Assembly: GCA_030141605.1 (NCBI GenBank)
Contig: JAQGDQ010000137.1
Span: 124,001-188,000, forward strand
Length of the DNA stretch: 64,000 bases
Direction of reading: 5' to 3'
DNA from: Tubiluchus corallicola
Lineage: Eukaryota; Priapulida; Priapulimorpha; Priapulimorphida; Tubiluchidae
Shown: positions 24,561 through 37,515 of the stretch, piece after piece
How the letters are laid out: every line of letters starts with the position of its first letter
Position numbering within the stretch: position 1 is the first letter of the stretch
Notes under the pieces: model-generated
The model's database searches: none
Seen by the model: only the letters and a program-made list of their open reading frames with translations
Told to the model about the DNA's origin: nothing
Made by a program: the position numbers and the translations under genes

Positions 24561-25440
24561 CAGTAAAATAATGCAGTAAATTTGAACTTTATCATCCTGT
24601 ATTTGTGGTCGACATGCTGAGATTTTAACTTTATAAAACAATTTGATTCAGTATCATACTGAACACTATACTCGATATAGAAGCGGACTTGGAATTGTGG
24701 CATTTTCGACAAGCTCTAACTCACTGTACAAATATTACAGTTTATTTCAAATATCTGTCACTTTCCTATTTTTCCATTAAGTTGGGACGATTAGGACCAA
24801 AGTTATGTTTCACGGAAGCTACTTTCCTAGTTGGGTTCTTTGCAAGCGACTGTATGAGTTTACAAGTCAATTTTCAATTTTATCACTTATGCTCTTACTA
24901 GCATATCACTTCTGTTGGTTTGTAATATAAATAAGATAATACGTGCACACCGTGTATAAACAATAAATGTGTACTGTTGTGAGTGGCATACTGAATACCA
25001 GTTCAGTTCTTTATTTCATTAAATAGAAAAGCAACTTACTTAAGATCAGAATTAAGAAAAGAAGTTTTTTGGCACAAGTTAGAAGCACGTCATGTGAAAA
25101 CTGTTATAAAACGCAGTTATAAAACGCTATGAACTTATTGCAAAATTTTGGCGCAGAAAACGTGACAATGCGAACACGGTATTATAGTACATCAAAAATA
25201 TATGCTTAAGTAACAGTTTTAACTTCAGTTTGCTATAGGGGTGTAAGTTCATCTTGGTAGACACAAATCTTGTCTGAAAGTGAAAAAATATCGATAATTT
25301 TCGACATTGCACTGGTCTTACATTTAGTTTATTCATAAATAACGACGTCTTAACAAAGTAGGATATTAAGAATCTTTGTAAACACAGACAATGAAATAAA
25401 CTTCTAGGATAAAGTACATTTGGCAATTCATATTCACAGA

Positions 25441-25446
25441 TTTATT
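25441..25446 (-). terminator. Candidate polyadenylation signal of ZWILCH
   Basis: AATAAA on the minus strand, about 306 bases past the ZWILCH stop codon. Position and sequence fit, but cleavage cannot be confirmed without transcripts. Confidence 0.4.
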
Positions 25447-25751
25447 TACATACTAAGCACTTTTTCATACAACATAATTTTTGGAACTTGCAGTCACAAA
25501 GTAGTGAGACTTCTTGCAATCACAGACAATAAAATCAAGTGCTACATTACTATACTTTTTGGAATTCTCGCAGACAAATGTGTGTATACAGAACTAAGAG
25601 CACATGATGTCCACACCCCACAGTATAGTTTTAAAAATTTTTGCACTTGCAGATTTACAGATATTGCATTTGGCAGCTTCTATTAATGAAGTTTCAACGT
25701 TTTTGATATCATAAACAGAAATGGCACTGGCTTCACACAATATTATGACAT

Positions 25752-28700
25752 TCACGGACACTTCACTAAGCTTTGCTTTGTTAAAGTACAGTAATATGGC
25801 TTTTTGTGTTCATCTGTCATTGAGCTTGCACTCCCTCCTTTAATAACTGGCTCTGGTTCTACACAAAAACAACTTAGCATTAATCTTCTACAAGCTAAAA
25901 AATGAGAGTTTTAAAGTGCAAGTACTTTTGTGAGTGACTAAAGGATTTACACTAAGCAGTACAATCGTAAAAATTCTGTAGGAATTGTAAGAAGTCTATA
26001 GAACAAAAGTGTTAAGAGGTCCTAATAACAATCTATTTTAATATCAATTCATGTTAATAGTAATATTTGTCTTACTCATTTTCAGTGCTTAAAGGGCGTC
26101 GGGTCTGTCCGTGTCGCAGACCAGGAACCTAAAGTTATAGACCTTGCACCACACAGGCTGTTATAAAGTCTTAGCCATTCAACGTTTATACAATTATTCT
26201 TATATAAAAAGTCCTACACCAAAATCAGTTGTGCAGCCATCCTTAGCTATAAGCCCTTACAAATTTATGTAATTAACAAGAATGACAAGAGTATTTAAGT
26301 AATAGTACTATTAAAAGTAAAAGATCATAATAATTGCTTATTGGGCTTATAAAGTATCACAAATCACAAGGCACTGCAATTTTTTGATATGCCCTGAAAA
26401 TGATGAAAAAAGCAGATATATAGTCAATTAAAAGAAAGAAATGATGACTTTTTAAATGAAAATGATTTTGTGTTTGTGAATATGATGGAATATATGATTG
26501 TTGTCTGACTCACAAGGCGATTAGCCACAAAAGAGAATGATATTAATTATGTTATTAGTTTGATGCTTCAAAGGACCTGGATGGGTGGTTTGACAGTGGT
26601 TAAATGAGCAGAGAAGAAAAGTGTTGCTTTTGAATAAAAACCTAAATTCCATATCCTTAAAGGTGAAAAACATTTGAAATACTGCTTGCTGAGCTGCCTT
26701 TTTTTATTAACCTTCCAACGTTTGACTGACTGGAAATACGTAAAAACCAGGAAAATGCATTGGTTTCCAGGGCTCGGCCCCAGATCTCGCTGGTGAAGCT
26801 TACTGTTCTTCCCAAGACCCGTTACTTGTTTTTATTCTGTTCACCATGAAACACTTTACCTAAATATATGCACTTTAAGCACTGCTCACTTCACAATGAC
26901 TGTATTGATTGTTTTTTTTCAGTTTACTTAGAATCAAAAGTTTGTTTAGTATGAGGACATTTTCTAGAAAAACATTTGGTTTCACAGCAAGCCTTTAGGC
27001 ACCAAATCAATGCAGTTTGAGAAACTTATTTGCTCAGTGAATTAAAATAACAAACTATCTGTTTTATGTACTGTCTGCATACAAACAAGGGATGGTTAGC
27101 ACAGTCAGTCACCAGTTGTCATTTCAATTGCATTTACGCTGACAAGAAGGGTGGGCTACACAAGATGTTCATGCTCGATTGTAGACCAACCCACATTTGC
27201 ACTGAATGACAGTGCACCACAAAGTGCTGTGCATGGTATTGCCACACCACAACACATTGCATGAAATAGCACTGACTTATCATTAATAACAGTTACACTT
27301 TTATTTATTATTTTATTACAATTTTTCTTCTGCTATTTGCCTATTAGTTTTCCCATTTTTGCCTGCTGTTTTTTCTTTTGACTTGCTCATTTTTGTTTGT
27401 TTTCACTTCTGTTTTGCTACCACTACCTGTTTATCTTTGCCTTCTTTGCCATTACCTATTTTCCTAATGTTTTTACATGGTCCTCTAACAGGCTCTAGTA
27501 GCAGTTGGTTTACGCAAAACAAAAATGTCTAGAATCTTTGTGGAAGTGCAGCCACTTAGAGAAACTATTCTACATGCTTAGTAAAAGTAGACTCACCCTC
27601 TTCTACAAGAACGTGACTAAATGGGGGCATAACACTGAGCTCATAGGAAGTGGTGACTGGTTGTGTCCCTGATTCATCCACAATATCAACTTTCCATAAG
27701 ACTGCTTGTGACCTGCGAATATAACGTACTAAATTTTCGGAGAATTTTATGCAATTTTGCACATATTACGTGTTATTTATGCTGTACCAGAGAAGAAATC
27801 TGCTTTGCTTTTGTCTTTCACAACATAGACGTATTGTCATTTGATGATTTGTGGAGAAAAAGGAAGACAAATGAAACCTGATGTTCAATGCAATATTTAA
27901 CCATTTTAAAACATTAAAAAATACAAGTTAGTTTGACAGGTGTAACAATATGGCTATGCAAGCTATATTTTTTACGACTCATGTCTAATCTAACCCATAC
28001 AAATCTAAACAAAACACGTAATAGCACATTAATAATAAGAATCACTGTATATTTCTGAAGACTTGGTCTTCCATTTAATTCAGTTGTTTTTTACTCAAGC
28101 TCCAGTTTAGGAGCACTTATTTCTTCATTTTGATGTTTCGAAACTAATACTAACATATCAAAACAAAATCAGCCCAGACACATTATCATAATGTTGACTG
28201 TTCTGATCAAAGATGTAAACAATAATTCAATGAGATTTTCTCACCTGTAACAATGAGCAATACACTTAAGTCAATGAAGTCTGCCTACCTGTAACAATGA
28301 GCAATAACTTCTGTAGTTGGCACAGGAAACAAAAATTCAGGATTCTTGCACTCAGATTTTTCCATTTGTTTTAGAGCCATTCTATAATACAGAAGCGTTA
28401 TACCACTCATAAAAAATTAGATAAAACTGATGTAATTATGACAGTACTAATTAAAGTAGTAATAACAACAGTACCTCATATGTCAGTTTTAATCAGTTTG
28501 CATTCTTTATAGTTAAATACTCATTTTAATATGAAATAGTAGACAAGCATATAAGCCTTACACTATTTGCAATTAAGAATTACACTATTTGGTATGCAGT
28601 TTCACAATTACATGTCCAAAATATACGAATATACAAATTTGAATCATAGTAAAATATTAGAAATAAGGAAATAAAAAGTGCAAAACAGACATACTAAAAC

Positions 28701-31700
28701 GTGTCTTACTCTTCACTTCTACATATAGAGGCATTTTCTCATTGCTCTCCTCTTTATTAATGTAGTTTTTGTATCTGGCGCTATTAGTAAAGACACTTTT
28801 TGCAATTTCCGGTTTTATGCCACCGAAGGCTTTAATTGTTATTGATCTATCTGCGATAATTAGATAAATGCTACTGCAAGAAAGTTTTTTAATTAACGGA
28901 AGGCTCTGCCGCTATTAACAATTGTGTGGCTCAGCAGTTGCTTTATCCACAAGTAATCTACTATCAAGATGTGACAGAAAAACTTAGTTTAACCAACAGT
29001 TTGTTGTTTAAAGCATTGTCAAATGATGAGCTCTCGTTCATTCCTCACTATCATTGTTAGATAAAACTGTGTGCGAGTTACAAATATTTGCAAACTTGGC
29101 TGCTACTCTTATAGAAGAGGTAGTGGGACATGCACCTAGAAAACACAAAGTGCCTTTGATATTCGGGTAACCTTTGTGGCACAGCCTTGATTGCTAAACT
29201 GCTGGCTTGAGTGCAACAACACAGTCAATGTATTAATTTTTAATTAATGGAAGGCTCTGCTGCTATTAACAAGTATTTGGCTCAGCAGTTGCTTTATGCA
29301 AACAGTAAAACCCATAAGCAAAAGGATAATGCATCAGTAATGTCTTAAGAAGTCACGTAAACCTAAAAATTAAAGAATTACTCTTATAGCATGGCATCCT
29401 AGGCAACTGCCTAGTTTGCATAATTGGAGTCGACCATAGTTAATGATCTTGCAAAAATTGAAAGGAAATGCGGATATAAAAAACATGGTCTTGTAGTCTA
29501 AACTTTACCTTGCATTACACTACATTGCTTTGCATCACTTTGTTTACCTAACACAGGATCCAAGCGTTTGTTCACTCAGCGCGAGGTACATTTTGCAACA
29601 CAGCAACATTTCAGCTACTATGTGCATTCTCTTCAGTAGACACAATTGTTGAGGAAGGTCCACTCCAGCTTGCAAGTAGTTTGTTAAATGACACATTCGA
29701 ACCACACCCAATGCTGAAAATATTTCAGAGGTGCAAATCTGTGATTTAAATAAGTAAAACTTTAAAAAAATTTATAATTTATAACATACTTTTACATATT
29801 TGTTTTTTAATGCATGAGATTGTTGTAAATTCAATTTCATTTCATTCTTTACAAAACAGCGCCGTGTGTCATAAAAAGGGCATTTGGGTTTAAAGGTGTC
29901 TTAATACAATGCACTAAAACCTTGACAAATAGTAACTACCAATCTTTTCATTTGGAATGCTCACTTGTACGAGCCAACAGGGCACTAAAATACCAGGAGT
30001 AAGCTACTATCAAGACGTGTATAAGTACTTACAAAGAAAAGCAGCACTATAATCCATTCTCAGTTTTTGAATTCCCATTTCTGCCAACAGTTCCAATGGT
30101 ACCGTGCCTGCTAATGTAGGAGCAGATACTTCACCGCTGTAGGAATCGTGCACAAATTTTGCCACCTTAGTCTCGTTATCCTTGCGCACCTGAGCAGATA
30201 AAATACGTTGATCAAAAACTAGAATAAATGGATCAAAGCTAATTACTTGAGCAGTTTCTTCAGCCTTGTGTTTTGCTTAAGATAAGTATTACTGGTCCTA
30301 CACCAAAACTATGTAAAATATTGGGCCAGTGTAATTATTTAATTGATATTAAAGACTAGTAGTTTCAGTAATCATGGTAGCTAGATTTTTAACTTTATTA
30401 GCTTACCTAAACTGCATTGGATAAACTATAATGTTATTTTAACCATCTGTTAAATATTGTGCATGACTTTAAAAAAAATTTCATTAATGCAAACAAAAGC
30501 TTGTTTATATTGATGAAAAAATAACACAAATTCATTTTGAAAATGACCTGAAATACAATGTTAAAATATTTTCAGTAAACTTCAGTCAACAAAACTAAAT
30601 GAGATTTCGTCATATCTTGCACATACCATTGGTAACACCAATGACGTCTGGAGCGCATTTGTTACAGCCTTCAAGCTAGAAGTCAGTTCAGCATACGATG
30701 TGCAACCTTAAACAAAATATGTAAAAGAAAACACAGACTCATTTGATAAAGAACACTTTACTCACTTAATAAAATTATTTACATTTACAACTAGTATTGG
30801 GAAAACACTTGACTAATAACTAATGAGATATCGATTTAATTTTATGTAGTCAAAATTAGAACAAAAATATTATAACAGGTCTGACAGTTATTGCAAATGT
30901 TAATATCCTAAGGCAAGGGAATAGCAGAGTGGTTTTGATATGAGTTTAGCTGTGGAGAGCTAAGAAATTTCAAGCCTAGCAAACCAATGGATCGTTGACT
31001 GCTGTTAATAACGAAATCAAGGTCGTTTGATCTGCCGTATTTCTCTTGCTGAAAAACACTGTAAACATCTCTGTCAATTATCTTCGACAAAGAGCTCTGT
31101 TCTAGTCCTGCTTTAAATATGAAATTTTATTGGGATGCTAGCATACCTATTCAGTCATGCAAACAGTGATATATTTTGTAGTCTGAATGTCAAGGAGTGT
31201 TTGTGAAGAAGCAAAGCACTGTTCCACAACTTTTACTAGCAGTTTTTTTAGAACAAACACAACTTTATCGGAGCTATTATTATATTAAAATAGGATAACA
31301 ATTCTATAAAACATGATAGCAATTTATTTAAAGACAGCTTTAAATCTGACAGACAACACAAGCCTGCCATAAGGCTCTTACTGTAAATAGCAAACTACAC
31401 CTACATAAGAGAGATTATTAATAACCCATTTTCACCCCAAATGCCATGTGCCAGACACAACAACAGCAGGTATGGTTCTTTGGTATGATTCAACCACATT
31501 ATCGAAGAACATAGTATTCGTTAAAGCCAAACCAATAACATACTTAAAAATATAATTACGTACAACAATTTTTGTTCAATTAATACCAATGAAAAACACG
31601 CAAGAACTTAAAGGACAGATTTTATACAGAAATTTACATAAAAAAGTGAAATTGTTCAGGGTCTCATTACAGAGGAGCATCACTAAGAACGAGCTACATT

Positions 31701-34700
31701 CTGGTCGTGCCACAATGATACTTGTTAAAAACGAACATGGCGTAAAACTAATGTATCTATACCTGCAAGTATTTCCCACAGCTGATCAGTGAAGTCCATG
31801 TCTGATCGCTGTAGAAGAAGCATACCATCAGAATTCACTTGCATTGTCACATCAAGCAAAGTTGGCTCGGCTGCTTCGATGAAGGTAATATCACCTTCAA
31901 ATTCTGGATTTTCAACATCTAAAAAACATCCAAAAAATCCTGTTTAGTATATTTAAAGCTTCGTACAGCCACTCAGCCTACACGTGCTCCAAACGACAAT
32001 TAAGACTATGAATAGCTGCTACTTGTAGCTAAGCCTTGAATCTAGCAGCTTTAACAGCTATTAAATTTATATCAGTTCGGTAATGAACCTTAGCTGTAGA
32101 GGCAACTGCATGCTACTCTTAAAATGCATGCTTCTTATTATAAAACCTCAACCTTAACCTCTATAAAGTCACTTGATACAAAACCTAAATCTTAATTTAA
32201 ATACCAAAACTGCTTTTCTGTTTAAGGGTCATTGTTTTTACAACAGAACAGCTGTTATTCGGCAGCAATACATTCTGTTTTGTCTTGACTGGCAATATAA
32301 CAGAGTAGATTTATTATATAACAGAGTAGAGTTTCGGCATATCAGGTATATTGGCAGATAGTGATAAGCAAGGCTTGCAGTATACCTCATATTTAAGACA
32401 TTATGGACATTTGCAAAAACCAAATGTTGGTATTATATCAAAGCTGGCATTAAAGTGATAGCTGGTATAACAAGATTTGAGTGTACCTTTCATTAATTTT
32501 TTTAGTCTTTTTTCGACAGATGATTCCTCTGCAGCCTTTGCCCACGTGATGTTACCAGTTTCCATAGCAATCACTAATTCCTATAACAAATGATAATGCA
32601 TCATAATTCAGCATAACAGCATTTCTTTACACGGCTAGAATGGTAACATAATGTTACATAATTTAAATAGTAAACATTAGTATTCCATGCTCACTATGTG
32701 TTTTAAAGGAGTGCCACACTTATAAAAACTGCTTTTTAATCAGACGCTCTCACATTCACTAATTCCTATGACAAAAAAGCACCAATTCAACAGTGAGACA
32801 GCAATATGATTTTTTTAAACAGCCAGTGTATGGTTAAAAACTACAACATGATTTAAACAGTAAACATTAGTTAGTTATCTTCTATCCCCATTATCTGTTT
32901 AGCAGATTGTCATTCTTACAAAGCATCATGTAGATGTGATATGCATGCTTGCAAAAAATGACCATAAGTCGGCATAGTTAAAACTATGTTATGATGTTTC
33001 AAAGCAGAATGCACCAAAAATTGGGTCAAATATGAATTTTTGTTTTTGTAAAAACACAAAAGATGCAAAAAATTCAATTTTACGAAACCTTTCCCTCTTC
33101 TATGGCTACAACCTAGCATTGCAATTGTGAAAAAACATTTACTTTTAAACTCCGATAGTAGCTCGCGGCAACAGTCATTTTGCTCGAGTTTTTCCTGTTG
33201 CCAAGCCCAGATCTTAATTCTGGAAGAGCCATCTACTGGATTTAAACATAACTGCACGGTACTCTTGCAGGGTCCATAAAAACCGACCTTTGTACGGTTG
33301 CCAAGTGTTCAGCAGAAACACAACAAAAAACAATGGCTGACTTTAACAGCGATATTCTCAAGATTACATTTTTCAGCATGCAAATTACTTCAATCTGGAT
33401 TATCTCAGCTTAGAAAAAACATCGAGAGATGAACTTGGTATCAAAACGATCCTCATGAATTGGAATTCAGGATTTGTGAATAGCTAGAAAAGCTTAACTG
33501 CAGTCTTATGGACATTTCTGTTATGCAAGTACACATACATTAATATATTACCTCAATCAAATGTAGTTCCATGTATGACTTATGCATTGGACTAGATGGT
33601 CCACCAGGCACAACTTTCATATTCTGTAAACCAAAAAAGAAAACAGCAATAGACAACACATAATTAACATTAAACTAGACTTTTTTGTAAATCAATAAAT
33701 AAAGCTACTCACAATAAGTGTAAGTGAAGTAGATGCTGGAATTTCTAGAATGCTAGCAACTTTTGACCATTTGAAATCCACCATAATCTTGCTGTTTCCA
33801 GTGGCTTCTAAATCACCCATGATAAGATAACTGGCAGAGGCTTTTGTTTCCTAATTTAAATAAAAAATCATAATCATGTTAATAAATAATAAATGTTGTA
33901 GCGATGTCACCTTCGCCATAATCAAGTGTTCTTAACCATGCTGAGCATAGCTTATAAGCTAATTTCTTCTGCTATGCTCATAGCCTGTCACCCACCACCA
34001 TTTTGCTGTGTCAAAAGTGTGTTTTTCATTATAGCTCAAAAAAGGCTACTGTTCACTACACAAAGATATGATGCTGCAAAAATGGCTACTGCTATATCAG
34101 AGTCACATTAACCAGTCAAAAACGGAGGAACAAAGTATTGCGAGAGATTGTAATCAGTCACGGAAAATGTGTAAATATAGGGAGAACTCTTCTAAATGCT
34201 GAAAATTATATTAAAAATAGAAAGCAGCAAGCAATGCATGCTTTTCTCCAACACATCAATGTATTAACTAACAAGAAATTAAGTCTCAACACAAAACTTC
34301 AATTATTTAATGAACATATTATCAGCGTATTCATGTACAATAGTGAAACAGGGGGTATAATGATTATTCAAGAAAAGCAAGTCTATGTGTTTCATAGAAA
34401 TCTCCCCAGGAAAGTTTTAAAGATAAGATTGCTGTGTATAATGAAAAATGAAGATTTATACACTAAAACGAAAGAAATTCATTAGAGTTCAAAAGTCAAG
34501 TTCCGAAGATTAAGATGGCTAGGACACGTTTCAGATTACCAAGTGAAACACCAGTAAGAATCGCCTTAAAGAAGCCTTAAAACCTTGCAAATTATGACCT
34601 GGCAAACCAAAAAAACAACTTGGACAGCTAAGACAAATAAAGATGTTCAACAACTTCAACCAAATCTAGCTTTAGAACAGAAGCACTTTAGCTGCAGATA

Positions 34701-37476
34701 AGAGTGGGTGGAATGATCTTTTAAATAGTAATGACACAATGTCTACAACAGATGAAATGAGACTTTGATGATGATGATGATGATGATTATATGTCATAGA
34801 GTGACCTAAAAAATAATTCAATTATTCACTGCGTGATTAAAGATTTCATACTTGAAGAAATTATACGGGGCTAAAATTTTTAGCAATAATCTGTTTTATT
34901 TTGTACAAAGTAGAAGTCTTTTGTGGTAAGTCTTTGTGATTGTAATGCAGATGTGTGCAGTTAGCACAATTCTTTAAAGTGAGCTCATCATGTTGGTATC
35001 AAGACATTAGGGGCCTTCAGTGCAATGCACTAGCTACATCAACATTATCGCTGGGAAAAAGTCCATTCTAGTAAAATTACTTGATAAAATTTGTAAAATT
35101 TGTTGAAAAAAGAAACACATTCACTAATGTTTCTAAACGCTTACTGAACTCAACTTTGTTTACAACACCAGACATGAACTTACTGTGATGTTTTCAACTG
35201 CAACTGAGTTAAATTTCAACATATAAAGGCAAATAAAACACAAATTACATGATTAAATTAAAGTTTAAAAATAAATTGGTAGTAATATTAAATACCCAAA
35301 AAGTTAAAGAGTAAAACGCTGAAGATAAAAATACTACACAAACAAAAAAAGAAACAGTCACTTGTGTTCAGATTCTCTATCGAAAGATCTTATTCTTTGC
35401 TGAAAGTTTTCAAGAAACATTATAAAACATCTTTTACTTCAACTGAACTACATTGATTAAATGAGCAAATGGATAAATAAAGTCAACAAAAGCTACTATA
35501 CTTTGATAGGTTCTGATAGGTTAGACTGTTACTCAATGCCACTCTATGTTAAACTCCAACTTGTCAACAGTGTGCCCTAATTTTCGCATCATTGCTCCTA
35601 CCTCTGGCCCTTAAACAATCTAAGTCCATATCCCAAGTGTCTACTTTGCAAGTTTTGTGACTTTAAGTATTACAGTTTAAGAATTGTCCAATGTTATGAC
35701 TCGATACCTAACAGGAATGACGAATGATGAAATCAGTGAGTGGGTTCTCTCAGAATCCGCTGCTTGTGGATTAAAAACTGTAAAACCAAGAGTGGATACG
35801 TACTTGCTTGGCATTCCTCCCATAGAAATGTGAACCCATTACTCCAGACAGGTTCAGCATAGCTTTGTCATTCTGAACAAAAGGTCCTATAAAATAGGAA
35901 ACAGTAATAAAATATCTCTCAGAAACACTTACACAGCTCAACAAACGACTGATGGCAAAAAATACAGATCACTTGAAAGACTGGAAATGTGAAAAAGTTG
36001 GAATACAGCAGCCCAGACTTGAACCAGGGACCTTCTGCACACAAAGCAGATGTCTTAGACCACTAAGCCAATGTATTCCTCAGCAAATGAGGCAGTCGAA
36101 AGTTCACGCCTTATAACTGCTAACTAAATTCAGCATTTTGCTAGATAACTCACACTAGAGTGATTTAATTTTTAGGCAGGCTTATGTCAACTTGCAACAC
36201 AATGCAACTGAAGACCTGGCAACTGGTGGCATCTGATACGCCGCCAGTTCCGAGGATACCCTGTCAACACGCAACTCATCTCAGTTCCAATGACTAGCTC
36301 ATGTTCTACTCGTGCCATACGGTATCCACCCAGTTTTACAATGATTGTTGTCTGGTAACGTGGTCTGGTCAGAGATTTTTTTCATTGCGTACACTCACTT
36401 GTTGTAGGCCAGAGCAATGTTGCAAATCGCGGGAACTCGTATCTTCCTAGTTGCTGGAAATCAGTAGCAGTCAACTTGAGCTAACTATCTAGTTACCACA
36501 AGTACATCAACAAAGTAAAGCATTTAAAAAATAACACTCCAAGTAAAAAAATTACCTGTTGAAAATATGTTATATGTTGATAAATAAGTGTCATTCCTAT
36601 CACATATAAACATTCTTCCAATATAAACAGTATGTTCTTGATCCTTCCCATCACAAATAACCCAGAGTGGTGGTATTTCCTTGTCGCCAAACACAGTCTG
36701 TTTACATTTTGCAAGCAGTGCATATTTTGATAACAAATTTCTGAAATAAAACAGCTTTTTTGAGTGCTCAGCATATCACTGATTGTCCTGCATAGTAAAA
36801 ATTTTTAATAATAACAAACTAGAAGAAGCAGAATCATAGTTTATGTAATTCTAGAAAATGCAGACTGTTTAGCAGTTCATTTCTGCAAAGTTGTCTAGCT
36901 ATTTGTAACTAACAACTGTAACACGAAATCCTTGATATAGACTATAACAACTGCAACATGAAATCCTTGACATAAACCATAACAACTGCAACACATAGAA
37001 GTAGAGATGATTTTAATGTTTAGCAATAAACTTAATTTTTAAAACGAGTCGTGCACCATTACAGGAAATTCTGAGAAACGCACTGGAGAATGAGCCAACA
37101 TTAGATAATTACCAATCTCCTTGACACAGCATGATTTATCTAAGTCCATCACAATCTTAAAGCTGCTACATATTTTAACAAAGTACTTGTAACTTCAATA
37201 TGTCAGATAAACCAATAATTTAATCAATTACACACCTTGCGATCTCAGAGCCTACTGGAGAAAAATCTGTGCTGCGATCACATGACACCTTTCGTTTTTC
37301 TGGTGTTTTCACTTGTCCAGTTGACAGGTCAAGAAAAGAAACCTTCAGGGGAGAACCTCCAAAGTAAAATGGTGAGTCCACTGAAAGAGGTGAGTTCTGG
37401 TCACTGTTAGGATAGCTGCGTTCATCTGCTAGTGTCTGAAGTAACAAAAAAAGTTAAGTTGTTAACATCACTTTAT

Positions 37477-37515
<39 letters not shown>

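Larger units (their letters stand above)
17878..25440. other. Gene-poor region between the coiled-coil gene and ZWILCH
   Basis: No intact gene is supported here. It contains copies of dispersed repeat C (18160-18632, 21905-22130, 24320-24560), a short CTGCTG repeat (24242-24302), a broken gag-like ORF, a probable solo LTR and a serine protease pseudogene; these are listed separately. The 102-codon ORF at 19012-19320 has no recognisable domain and I do not call it a gene. The stretch 23110-24240 shows nothing identifiable. Confidence 0.6.

Noticed and set aside
32916-33257. 113-codon minus-strand ORF in a ZWILCH intron
   Set aside because: It lies between confirmed exons 33552-33623 and 32487-32580, whose direct joining keeps the Zwilch frame and homology; no Zwilch similarity in this ORF.
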